Shown piece by piece: positions 9,280-20,296 of a stretch of 43,036 nt of DNA; within the stretch, counting starts at the first letter, position 1, and each line of letters starts with the position of its first letter. Source of the DNA: Ophiostoma sp. CBS 140.51 (taxonomy: Eukaryota > Ascomycota > Sordariomycetes > Ophiostomatales > Ophiostomataceae); contig JANSLP010000277.1 of NCBI GenBank assembly GCA_029298735.1, forward strand, positions 1-43,036, in the 5' to 3' direction. A program made the translations under genes and the position numbers. The notes beneath the pieces are model-generated. The model was not told the origin of the DNA. It made no database searches and saw only the letters and a list, made by a program, of their open reading frames with translations.

Positions 9280-12007
9280 TCACTTCTTCTTGGCCTCGTG
9301 CACAACGGAGATGATCTTCTCGACGACGGACGGGTCGGACAGCGTGGTGATGTCACCAAGCTGGTCCTCCTCACCGGCCAGAATCTTGCGCAGAATACGG
9401 CGCATGATCTTGCCAGAGCGTGTCTTGGGAAGATCCGGCACGACGAAGACGGCCTTGGGTGCCGCGAAAGGACCAATGCTCTTGCGCACCTGCAGGATCA
9501 GCTCCTTGCGCAGGGCATCGTTGATCTCGTTGCCGTCCTTGATGGCCACGAAAGCATTGACGGCCTGGCCGGTCAGCTCATCGTGGACACCGACGACAGC
9601 CGACTCAGCGACAGCCGGGTGCTCAATGAGGGCAGCCTCGATCTCGGCCGTCGACAGACGGTGACCGCTGACATTGACAACATCGTCGACACGGCCGCGG
9701 ATCCAGTAGAAGCCCTCGTGGTCACGGCCGGCACCGTCGCCCGTGAAGTAGTAGCCCTTGTAGACGTTTAGGTACGTGTCGAGGTAGCGCTTATGCGAGC
9801 CCCAGACCGTGCGGGCCATGCTGGGCCATGCCTGCTTGAAGGCCAGGACGCCCTCCACATCGTTGCCGGTAATCTCTTCGCCGCTGACGGGGTCGATGAT
9901 GGCGGGTTCGATGCCGAAGAAGGGGAGGGAAGCCGAACCGGGCTTGGTGGGTGTCACACCAGCAAGGGGAGTGATGACGTTGGAACCGGTCTCGGTTTGC
10001 CAGTAGGTCTACAAAGTTAGTGTGTGTACATAGCGGATGACAAAAGGGTCGCCCCGGGACCAAACTTACATCAACGACCTGGGCCTCCTCCTTGCCGACG
10101 GTCTCAAAGTACCACTTCCAGACCTCAGCGGCAATGGGCTCACCCACGGAGCCGAGCACACGCAGGTGCTTCATCTCGTGCTTGACGTACTGGTCACCAG
10201 CGCGCTTCAGTAGACGCAGGGCAGTGGGTGCAACGTAGAACTGCGTGACCTTGTGCTTCTCAATGATGTCCCAGTAGCGCGAGAAATCGGGGTAGGCGGG
10301 TGTGCCCTCGAACACGACTGTGGCCACACCGAGCAGCAGCGGCGCGTAGACAACGTACGTGTGACCGGTAATCCAACCCACGTCACCACCGCAGAAGTAC
10401 CGGTCGCCCTCGTGGATGTCGAAGACGTACTTGCCGGTTGCGGCGGCGCCAACGAGGTAACCACCCGTAGTGTGCATGACACCCTTGGGCTTGCCGGTCG
10501 AGCCAGACGTGTACAGCAGGAACAGGGGGTCCTCCGAGTTCATGGGCTCGGGAGCAATGTACGACGGCCACTTCTCGACCTCCTCGTGCCACCACAGGTC
10601 ACGGCCCTTGGTGAAGGGAACATCGGCGCCAGTGCGCTTGTAGACGAGCACATGGCGGACATCGGGGCACTGCTTCAACGCATCGTCGACAATCTTCTTG
10701 GTGCCAATGAGCTTGCCACCGCGCTTGCCCTCATCGGTGGTGATGACGACCTTGCACTCGGCGTCAATCACACGGTCGCGCAGAGAATCGGACGAGAAAC
10801 CGGCAAAGACAACAGAGTGGACGGCACCAATACGGGTAATAGCCAGGAAGGCAATCAGAGCCTCGGGAATCATGGGCAGGTAGATAGCAACAGCATCACC
10901 CTTCTTGACGCCCATCTGCTTCAGCACGTAGGCAGTCTTGCAAACCTCACGCAGCAGCTCGCCGTAGGTCAGGTTACGGCCATCGTTGGGCTCGTCGGCC
11001 TCGTAGATGATGGCGACCCGGTTGGGGTCTTTGAAAGCATGGCGATCCACGCAGTTGTAGGAAGCGTTCAGCTGGCCCTCGAGGAACCAAGCGCAGTCGC
11101 CATTCTCCAGAGAGCCGCTCTTGACCGTCTGGAAATCGCGCTGCCAGGTCAGCAGCTCGCGGGCTTGGCGGGCCCAGAACTTTTCCGGCTCCTTGATGGA
11201 CTCCTGGTAGAGCGTCTCGTACTCCTGGATGCCTTTACCGAACTGTTAGCCTTGCAACAAAAGCGGTGTGGGGTTAAGGTGGCATGGTGTCGCAGTAGTT
11301 GCTCCGATAAGCGCAGATAAGAGGTTGCACGAATGTACGAATGCACCAATGCGCCGGAGCGAAGGGGTAAGAGGGGCTCGAGTGGAAGGAGAAAGGGGTG
11401 GAAGGACTCACTACCGAGATGAGGCTTTGATGGATGCTCTGTGCGGTTCCGCCAGTTAGCTTGAATTCTTTCAAAGTTTTTACAGCAACTCCAATTTGCT
11501 GCTGCTGCTTTTAAATTTTTGCAGTTTTCGCAGTTCTTGCAGCTGTTGTTGTTGTTGTTGTTGTTGTCGCAAAGCTCAGCCCTGCTTCCCGCTCGATTCA
11601 GACGGAGAAACGGGTGGGCTTGCTTCTTTTGCGCAACTGCCTCTGAGCGCAAACCGGACCTCACGACCGGCGCAAAAAGCTGACCGGAAGCTGCCCAAGT
11701 CCTAGCTGCAGAGGCAAAGCAACAAAACAGCGCAGACTGGCTTATGGAGCGGACTCAATTGGGTCCAGAAATGGAACTCATTGGATTCAGGGTGCAACGT
11801 ACTGGCCAGCATCTTCTCCGGTGGGTCTGCGAATTAAAAAAAACGTTGGGTTAGTGTTTATGGCGCTTTCAAATTGGCCTGACTGGCCCAACAAAATCTA
11901 TGCTGCCGCACTTCTTCCCAGACCTAACCGAGGCAAACAAACTTACGAAATGTGTCGACCTCATGGGCCTCAGCCACGACAGGGACCTTGGGCGGTGATG
12001 CAGTCAT
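9280..12007 (-). CDS. facA: Acetyl-CoA synthetase, 667 aa, five coding exons
   Basis: The enzyme joins acetate, ATP and CoA to make acetyl-CoA, via acetyl-AMP, in the cytosol and nucleus. Coding exons read on the minus strand: 12007-11947, 11826-11803, 11438-11412, 11232-10070 and 10008-9280. Introns are 120, 364, 179 and 61 bases, and phases agree throughout. The start reads MTASPPKVPVVAEAHEVDTF and runs through the micro-exons into HPSKPHLGSIQEYETLYQES. Signature motifs are YTSGSTGKPKGVMH (AMP-binding P-loop), GDVGWITGHTYVVY, DTYWQTETGS across the last intron, GYYFTGDGAGRD, GRVDDVVNVSGHRLST, and PKTRSGKIMRR, whose Lys is the conserved catalytic and acetylatable residue. Length matches the fungal FacA/Acu-5 enzymes (about 670). 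The acceptor at 11233 is AAG; a CAG ten bases upstream sits right beside the branch site and would break the frame. The leader is probably spliced (see separate entries). Confidence 0.96.
11544..11567. repeat. TTG trinucleotide repeat inside an ACS intron
   Basis: About eight TTG units (CAA on the transcribed strand) lie in the 364-base second coding intron of ACS. It is a simple microsatellite in a non-coding part and probably has no function of its own, though it may vary in length between strains. Confidence 0.9.
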
Positions 12008-12220
12008 CGTGAATGGCGAAAGGGGGGGTTTTGAACGTGAAGAGGACTTGAGCGCAAAACGATTTTTGCTGGTCTTCTGTTTTCTCTTGCGGCTCGTTGG
12101 AGACAGAGCCTTTGCTGAGTCGCGCGCTTTAAGCTAGTGCCGGCTAGGGTGAGTCGGCCAAACGGATTTCCAAGAACAGGCGACACGAGACGTCAAGAGC
12201 TCGAGGCAAGGTCGTTGGAG

Positions 12221-12370
12221 CTGCAGGCGAGGCAAAAATAGTTAGAAAATACGGACAAAAGCAAGCAGACGTGTTTGGGCGATTCGTCGGAGGCCAATGG
12301 CGGCCGGCCGAGGGCTCGGAGCGGTTGCGAAGTTCGAAGGGTGCTGCACTGTGGGGTAGTAAAGCCGTAC
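12221..12370 (-). other. Probable 5' leader intron of ACS (proximal)
   Basis: Read on the minus strand, a GTACGG donor at 12370 is followed by a CTAAC branch site near 12240 and a CCTGCAG acceptor ending at 12221. All three signals are in order and the 150-base length fits this genome. It lies 213 bases upstream of the ACS start codon. No protein frame crosses it, so it would be an untranslated-leader intron. This is inferred from signals only. Confidence 0.55.
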
Positions 12371-13075
12371 CTGTTTGTTGTTGCTGTTGAGGTGAAGCAC
12401 GAGGACAACAGCAAAGTGAGAGAGAAAAAAGTTGTATGGTGGGGTAGATGTAAAGATCAGCCTTGTCGGGGCCAGGGACCAGGAGAGGGTTGGAGGGGTG
12501 ATGGAGGGAGTATGAAGAGGTAAGAAAACAAAAGAAGAGGAGAGGAAGAGGTTCAAAAGAAGAAAAAGAAAGGAGAGGAGAGGGAGGAAGAGAAGAAGAA
12601 GAAAAAAAGATACCAGCGCGATGGAAAGAAGGGGCGAGGAAGCCGTTAATAAGTCGAGGCCACGAGCTGCTGGCTGGTCAGCGGAAGAAACAGACAAGAG
12701 ACGACTGGACTGGCAGCAGACTGGGTTTGCGAAGCCAGGGGAGCTTTTGGCTAGCACGACGGCACCCACACGTAGCGCAAGTGTGGAACGCCTATTCTGT
12801 GCTCCTTAGTGCACATCTCCAAGTACCCATGCTCTTGCGCCAGCCATATGGCGTGCACTGTCGGAGGACATTGAAAGTGGAGGAGCAGGACCAGGACCCA
12901 GATGGCGCGGGGACGAGGAGAGGACAGCAACGGGCACCTGGGGAGACGAGGAACCGCCAGGACAATGGCGGAGTAGGGGAAGGGGGCGAGACGGGGGAGA
13001 GGGATGTCGGGAGTCGCAGCCCAAAGCTTGCACAGGCAGAAGTTGTGGAGGACTGCGGAGGATGGCAGGTGGCTG

Positions 13076-13149
13076 CTGGAGGGTGTTAGCTGGCTGGCTG
13101 GATGGACGGAAGGGAGGATGAGGGGGATGTATGGGTACTTTCGACTTAC
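13076..13149 (-). other. Probable 5' leader intron of ACS (distal)
   Basis: On the minus strand a perfect GTAAGT donor at 13149 is followed by a CTAAC branch site near 13085-13089 and a CTCCAG acceptor ending at 13076. The 74-base length is typical. With the proximal intron it suggests that the ACS transcript starts upstream of 13.15 kb, more than 1.1 kb from its start codon. This is inferred from splice signals; no transcript data are available. Confidence 0.55.
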
Positions 13150-13553
13150 ACGCCGCTGCAGGTGAAGACTGGAAGACCGTTGAGGTAGAGGTTCGCGAGA
13201 CTGGAGACTGGCTTTGTTGGGCGATCTTTTGCTCGGTCCCCCTTGGCTAGCATGTACACAGTACCCGTACAAGTAATTCGCAAGCTTCTCTTGTTCCTGT
13301 CAACTCGATGCTGTTCCTGATTGTTTTCGTCGCTTCGTCCTGACGTTTGAACTTGCTTCGTGTGGTTGCCGTCGTCGTTGTCACGTCGCAGTCCTGACTT
13401 CTCCTGTCTTTTTGTTGGCTTGCTGCCCTCGCCGTGCGTTGCAGCTGCTGTACCAGACAAAAGGGTGCGTGCTTGATGCACAAGGCATGTACCGTGACAA
13501 GGGCCTGGCGCCTTTCGCACTTCGCAGGTCATAACACAACCCCTTTGGGATGG

Positions 13554-13628
13554 ATTGGCGATTCCGTCCGCCCGACGTCGTTTCGGCGCACTCGTCCCAC
13601 CCTCCCGTCTGGATTGGCTGCCGCGGGG
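13554..13628 (-). promoter_or_regulatory. Candidate ACS core promoter: two CCAAT boxes and a CreA-type site
   Basis: ATTGG at 13554-13558 and again at 13613-13617 are CCAAT boxes when read on the minus strand, 59 bases apart. Beside them, GCGGGG at 13623-13628 matches the SYGGRG consensus of the carbon catabolite repressor CreA. CCAAT boxes and CreA control are known for acetate-utilisation genes in Aspergillus. The position is right for a transcript carrying both candidate leader introns. Each motif is short and could occur by chance. Confidence 0.4.
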
Positions 13629-16600
13629 CTCTCACCCTTGACAACAACGTGTGCTTGTGTGTGCTTGTATCTGACAATGACAGAATAGCTCAAATGGCTC
13701 TCTGGGCACCCGGTGACTGCGGGAACTGCGGCCGCGGGCTAGCGAGAAAAGGGGGCGGACAGGATGCACTTGGTGTCCTTGTTGTTTGTTGGTGTTGTTG
13801 GTGGCTATCATACGTTGTGTTGCTTTTTTGGGGTGTGAGGACAAGAGACACGATGAAGATGGCCCCCTTTGTCGATGTGCACATGTGAGGCAGACGCGTT
13901 ACTCAACAGGGAAGTTGCAGAGCGACGTTCAACCATCTCACCTTCCCACACAACAATTTGCACACATGTGAGGGGCGCACCTGCCCTGGAACTGTCCCGA
14001 GAACGCGAGGTTTTTCACCTTTGTCCAGCTGTGCCTTCCTTCTTTGTCACGATTACACACTGCTCGTAGCCTTGGCGTATCGTCATCTTTCATTGCTCTT
14101 TCCCAACATGCGCAACCCCGCTCAGAAGAGGCAACCACGACCACAGCACTCAAAGACACATATGTATATATCAATGGCTATTTCCCCGAGCGGCAAAATG
14201 ACGGCCGCGCATACCAAACCGTTTGTGCCTGCCATACGGGCCGGATATGGACAAGGCTCCTCGCATATTGACTTTGTACTCACCAGGTATGTCACATATA
14301 AGTATCTCACAGCCATGATGCACCTTTGATCACTTTACGACGCACACTTTGTGTGGTTCTCGACAGTACTTAGTATTGCATTCCCGCGGGTGGACAGGGG
14401 GTCTCATTCTTCCTTCGGCGCATCTTTCCGCCAACACACGGGAAAAACACAATGATTTCGCTTGCTGACGTTCTGCGGCACCCCTCTTTCAACCCTCCCT
14501 TTTTTCGGCCTCCTTTCTTTTGCATGGTCTTGAGTTGTTTATTTGAAGAAACTGTCGTCGCGAAGAGCGAGCACAATGTCATGCGCTTCAAAATTCAGTC
14601 CAGGCCCACCGTGTCGTACAAACAGCCTGCCTTTTGCTCCTATGTATTTTTTTTGGTATTTCTCGGCGATTTATGGAGCATGTGAGTGAGCTTGTTTCTC
14701 TGGTGGAGAGAACGAGCAGGGCAGGAGGCAGGCAATCTTGAAAAGGAGCAGGCGCAAACGACGAACCCCGCACTCGCTTCTTGCTGCCCCGTCGCAAATG
14801 TGATGTATTGTTCGAGGTGAACCTGTTTGCAGGGTAATACGACCTCCAAGGTACGGGGCCCCTATTTTGTCCAACAGACTTCTTTGATGCCTCTCAGAAA
14901 CCGCTCAACAAGGCAGTTGTGCTGCTCGTGGGTTGCTCTTGCCCTGCATCTCACGTCCGCGTTGTCTCGCCTGTGTCGAACCTCTTTGTCAACATATGCA
15001 CATCGAGCCACACTTTTTTTGTTTTGTACCGGTACATTGTTTCTCCAGCGGTCACAATATCAAAAATCCATTTAGACTTTTGGGGTTTGCTCACGCTTCC
15101 CCCCTCGTCTCGTTTGTTGTTAGTCGCACGCAGTTCGTTGTCCGTTCCGCTCGCCTTTCAGATTCTGGCCTGTCCTCCTTTTGCTCCTTCCTGAGGTTTT
15201 GTTGGCTGTGAGAAGCGCTTGTCTCCACTTTTCACCGACCTGCAGTTGCCCCAGTCCAATCGCTGGAACGGCTCAGCGAGCCAGTCGCTCCTTCCTGGTC
15301 TTCTTCTGCTTTGTCGGCTTGGACGACTGTTTCTTCCCTTCTTCCTTGCACAGAAAGAAGGGTTTTAGTGTCATTTCGCTCTTTCTCTGCCCGGCTGCTT
15401 AAGATTGAGGTGGTGGATGCTTTTCCCCAATCGAGTTAGTATCTTGGCCCGATCGACGGCCCTTTTTTGCTTCTCTCTCTCCTCTGCCAGCCTCCATCCA
15501 TACAATCCACACCTCTCTCTCCAAAACCCACCACACACGACATGCGCCATGCACGCGCCATCTCTCTTTCCCCTCCCCCTCTCCGTTGTGTTCTGTAAGG
15601 TTTCATTCTCTCCCCTCTGTCGCAGACCCACCAAAACACAAAAAAAGCGAAAGGCCAGGCCAGTCTTGTCAAGAAGAGCGTCGGAGTTCAAAGTACGACT
15701 GCTCCGCCGCCAGAAAAGAAGAAGAAACACACATACACAAAGGACCCTTACCACACGTCCGGTGCGACAAGAATTGGAGAGCAAGGCATGTCCCCTCCCA
15801 TCACCCCCCCTGTTCTCTTCCCCTCCCTGTTCTGACGTTTGGTCTGATTCGGTGTGGGGTCGAATGTTGCGGACAATGGGTGAACGGAGAAATGGCAGGC
15901 CGCAACGCCAGAAAGAAAAAGACGAAAAGACTAAAAAGAAAGATTCAAGAGGGATAAAACCATCTTATTCCGGGAGCTCGCTTGCTGGACAAGCGGCAGA
16001 AATTCACGGAATTATTCTTGCTTGTGTGCCAGTATTGCATTGCATGCATACCACAGTACGAAGGAAGATACGAAGATACGGAAAAAGTGTGCGCCAACGA
16101 GAGCCGTCCCGTCTTTGTATGCTTGTGTGCATGTGTCCAGCCCGTGTATTCTGTCGCCGGAGCCCACGGCGGCGGGTCACACTGATGAGGTCTTTTTTCT
16201 CTTTTGTTCTTTTTTTCTTCGGGGTCGTGGATTGCGTTGAATAAGGGACATAGAAGTGGGCTGATGACGGATTTATGATCGTCGACGGCTGGTTTCGTTG
16301 GATATACACGCCAAACAAAAGACCAAAGCGTTTGTATCCGTACTCGACGACGGCACTCACCGATCGGCCTGCACATCACAGGGCTCGCGGCTTGTGGTAT
16401 TGTGTGAGAGAGAGAGTTTGGCCACAAGCCGTTGTTGCATTCCGGGCTGCTCACTTGTGCCGCATCTGCTGCACGCACGTCGTACCTGGACCGGAAAGCA
16501 CAACAGAAATGAGTACAAGAAAAGGTCTGTTGGTCGGATCTACCCTGTGCATAACCTCATATCCTACCCTTTTTCCAACAACCCAACTACTTGTGCAACT

Positions 16601-19009
16601 CTGGAGGTCCGAGTTACATCTCACTGGCGCCCTGGTATCTCACTTTTCGGGTTGGGTATCACAATGCAAATAGCCAGGCCCGATGGCCCTTCGGAAATTC
16701 CGGCCAGTCGATGACTGTTTACTGGTTACGAATACTTCTAGTATTGAACCGTGTAAGCCTGACGGATATTCAAAACAAAAGTCAACATCAAAATAGCTCG
16801 TCTGAAAGGAGCTCCTCCGAAAAGGCTGAGGTCTGGGTGGACAGCCTTTTCCTCCTTTGCTGGATTAGCCGAACCATTTTTGCCTTCTGGCGCCATTCAA
16901 GCCTTTCTCCAATGACACCCGTACTAACCAGACAGAGGATATTTGCTGGACAAACGGAGCCTCCTTCTCTCAAGAAGCTGTTTCGACTAACAGCACACAA
17001 GATTGGAGTCAAGTCGGCTAGTAAAAACGGCATCCACTTTGCAACATATTTTCCCTGACTGCGATAGCGGCCGCCAGCACATCCAAGTTTATGGGACGAT
17101 TGACGATTGGAAATGGGCCAAAAGGCAAAAATAAAGCAAAAAAGCGTATTGTTCTAGAAGGAGAAGGATGAGCTATGAACGAATCCACCTCAAGCCGCAC
17201 GTCCGCCCGAATGGGACAAATGATGCACTTATTCCTGCGGCCTGGCCCTTTCCCTCTAAACGTAGTTCGCCATCTTACAAAGTACACTTGCTTAACATGT
17301 TTACCGTACGTTATCCGAGTGCCGAACAAAAAAAAATATGAAATATGTTGTATGAAATAGGAAATTGCCTATACGGGAAAAAACCACATGAGGCAGTCCC
17401 AACATTGGGGATCAAGGCTTCGTAGGACTTTGTTTCTTTTGTTTCGCCTTCAATCGGTTCCGGAAATGGAAAAAGACGTGGACACGAGTAGATGGCAATG
17501 GGAAGAAACGGGACACGAATGAGTGTTTGAGGATCCAATCTATTCGTGAATGATGCTCATCCCGTGTTATTTTCATTATTCGATCCTCGTGCGGCCGCAT
17601 GGAAAGATAAAGATGAAAATCTGGCAACATAGGAAATGATAACGGGACAAGGCACTTCTCGAACACCGTCGATAGTGGCTGTTCTGAAAAACTCATGCAA
17701 GACTCGGTAGATATTGGAATGCGTGAACGTTTCTGCCTTTTGTTTCAATGTCATATCGGGAAGTATAATGCTTTACAATTCGCACATGAATCTGTATATT
17801 AATACCAAGGCCGTGGCTATTTTATGCCCTCCAATGTGGTACCTCGAGCAAACCGTAACTTATATTTCGACGCAGTCTCGGCAGAGGTCAAACACAAGGC
17901 ATCTAATAGTATACCCGTTTCAGCCAGCGGACAGACGTTAAGCATTGCCTCTTAAGATAGAGATGAGTAGCCGCTGAAGATCGCCGTGCCAGGGCCGTTC
18001 CTGGAACAAGCATCGTGTAAAGGTGCTATGTAGTAAGTGTATCTCTTTGGCTAGACGTTGACGAGTATTACTCAAAACTCTCGCTGTGTGTCAAAAATGT
18101 AATAAATATGGTTGTGCTATATTTGAAAACAGTGTTGACACTGGACTGATATATGGGTACTTGAGACTAACACGTCTGTCTATACGGGACTTGCCATGGC
18201 GACACACGTTGATCACTTCATAAAAGATGCCGCAGTACAAAGAAAACTGTACCATGCAAGGTACAGTGTCTACATCGGCCACCAGGCAACATACGGAAAA
18301 GCCGTGAAGACGGAAGAGGGACATGTTGTATTCAAAGCAGTGCAGAAGAGGACGTCAGCATACTGCTGTTGCCACTGTCCATTGGCCACTGAACGGCCCT
18401 GAGACCCTGAGGCTAGTCTTGAGACAGCAACCCCAAATAAATCTTCCGAATACGGGCCATGGGCGAGTTGGAGACGATCACAAGTATCTGTACATTGGGT
18501 TGTTTTTACATGTAGTGGCCCTTTCAGTGCAAGGCGGCGTAAGTCGAGGTGGCCCTTGGGTGGTAGTGTGCTGGTCTATTACTCCATAAAAAAGATGCGG
18601 ATGCAAGGCCAAACATAATAAAATATGATAGGTGATGTACACAAAAATCAAACACAATGCTCCATGTCCCTGGTATCATCAAAGGCGTGTAAACCCGTTG
18701 GCCTCTAATGCGTGTCTCCCTCTCTTGTTCGGCCAACCAAGATGTTTGTCGCAGTGAAACCCTGTCGCATGCTGTCCGGTATTCCTTGATCCGATTTGTT
18801 GTAGCAACTCAACTCTTTGGGCCACGAGGCCGTCCCTGTGATAGTGGAGACGAGGGTCCCTTGCCGTGACCTGCCACTTCCTGGTGCTGACACAAAACCG
18901 TGCCTGGAAGCGGACAGGGGATGCTGTATCTTACTTAGACAGACACAGACTGAGGGGTCCATGCGGCGATAGCGAGGTACCGCAGCCTCGTTGCTGAGCA
19001 TGATGTCGT

Positions 19010-19033
19010 TTTGCTCCATGCTTTGCTCCATGC
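19010..19033. repeat. 12-base tandem repeat, two copies
   Basis: The unit TTTGCTCCATGC occurs twice back to back, just downstream of the RFC5 stop codon, probably within its 3' untranslated region. No function is evident. Confidence 0.9.
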
Positions 19034-19104
19034 TTCTGATTTTTCCTGTATCCCTCCCCAATACTCTGTATTTGGTTTTGTTCGTCTTCGTCGTTTCCAC
19101 CGCG

Positions 19105-20296
19105 TTACATGTCCATGCTCATGAGATACATTTCAAATATCCGCATAAACTTGGCCACAAATGCTTCGAGATGGAAGATCACCTTGGTGCCCGTCTTGAT
19201 GCGGTGCTCGTAGAATGCCGACCACCGGATCACCTCTGGCTTCAGGTCGTCGTCGATCAGCGCCACCAGCTTGAACGTCAATGTCCGCAGGATGACCGTC
19301 GGTGGAATGCAGTGTGTGAGCAGATCGTAGAGCTTGGCCCGTACTTGCAGGATGCGCGCCGGTGAGTGCTCCTCCATAATTTCTTTGGCGATATGGCCGA
19401 TGAGTGCCTCCCAGTCGGGTGGAGGGATCGGTGTGTTGTCTGTGATTTTCTCGCTGTATATTGTTAGCCAGATGCCAAGCATCGCTTATAGCCTGTTTTG
19501 AGGACCTACTTCTGTGCATGAACCGCCTCGTACATGAGCAGTGCTCGCCGCAGGTTGCGCCCACTGGACTCGGCGATCCGCTGGTGCAGCGCCGGCAGCA
19601 CCGGCCAGCCCTCGCGCTTGCCCGACGCCGACAGGACCGTGCAAATTTCCTCGTGTGTTGGTGCAGCCACGCGGACCAGCAGCGTACGCGACCGAATGGG
19701 CGCAATGATGTTGGCTGTCGATGTTGCCAGAAGAATGAGACGCAGGTTGGGCGAGTATTTCTCCATGGTCCGACGCAGGGCTGCCTGTGCATCGCGCGTC
19801 AAGTGGTCGGCCTCGTTGATGACAACAACCTTGAAGCGCTGCTTTGCTGACTGGTCGACCTGCTGTGTCTGTGCCACCTCCTTCAACAGATCCTGCACTA
19901 CAACTCTGTCATAGTTGCCGACGTCCGAAGGCGTAATCTCGAGGTGGTACACGGAGGCGACAACATTGAACTCGAGCTTGCGGTTGCTGGTCGTCTGGAA
20001 TACACGGGCGTCGATCTTGATCTTCTCCACGCCGGGGCCGTACAGTTCTTTCAGGGTCGACACAATGCGTGTCTTCTTGCCGGCGCCGGATGGGCCGTAC
20101 ACGAGCAGATGTGGGAAGTCGCCGCTTTGTGCCTGTTGGGATAAGCTGTGGTCAGCCAAATACCTTCAAAAGACATAACGATCCTTAAGTCCTTTCACAG
20201 TATACATACCAAGGACCGTAACCGGTCTGTGAGCTCTGGGTGGTAGGTCAAGGCATCGAGCGACCGTGGCCGATGCTTGTCGACAATAAGAGCCAT
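19105..20296 (-). CDS. RFC5: Replication factor C subunit 5 (clamp loader), 352 aa
   Basis: This subunit of the RFC clamp loader helps place PCNA on primer ends in the nucleus, and takes part in the alternative loaders used in checkpoint and cohesion work. Exons on the minus strand: 20296-20210, 20132-19510 and 19453-19105, with introns of 77 and 56 bases. The start reads MALIVDKHRPRSLDALTYHP, the RFC box I region. Walker A is GPSGAGKKT at residues 42-50, with the doubled Lys typical of this subunit. Walker B ends in NEAD rather than DEAD, as usual for yeast Rfc5 and human RFC3. The sensor and arginine-finger region reads IRSRTLL, so the SRC motif has Thr for Cys. The C-terminal collar domain holds KLYDLLTHCIP. 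Length agrees with the family (about 350-360). It diverges from RPL3, with 543 bases between start codons. Confidence 0.96.

Larger units (their letters stand above)
12008..19104. other. Seven-kilobase stretch with no recognisable protein gene
   Basis: Between the ACS start codon and the RFC5 stop codon no frame looks like a conserved protein. The first 1.6 kb is best read as the spliced ACS leader and promoter. From about 13.7 to 16.3 kb there are only low-complexity frames, the longest at 15405-16244 (279 codons), rich in Arg, Pro and Ser with no homology I recognise. From about 16.3 to 19.0 kb base composition is more even and stops are frequent on both strands. No terminal repeats, transposase, reverse transcriptase, tRNA or rRNA was seen. 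It could hold non-coding transcripts, a lineage-specific gene with many introns, or decayed DNA. Confidence 0.5.

Noticed and set aside
10253..11320. 355-codon plus-strand frame opposite ACS
   Set aside because: Same codon-bias artefact; it crosses an ACS intron with no splice or start logic of its own.
15405..16244. 279-codon plus-strand frame in the gene-free gap
   Set aside because: Low-complexity Arg/Ser/Pro sequence, overlapped by frames on both strands, with no motif. It is kept only as part of the gap description.
16591..17058. 155-codon plus-strand frame in the gap
   Set aside because: Composition is not clearly non-coding, but there is no conserved motif, splice support or recognisable domain, so evidence is too weak to call a gene.
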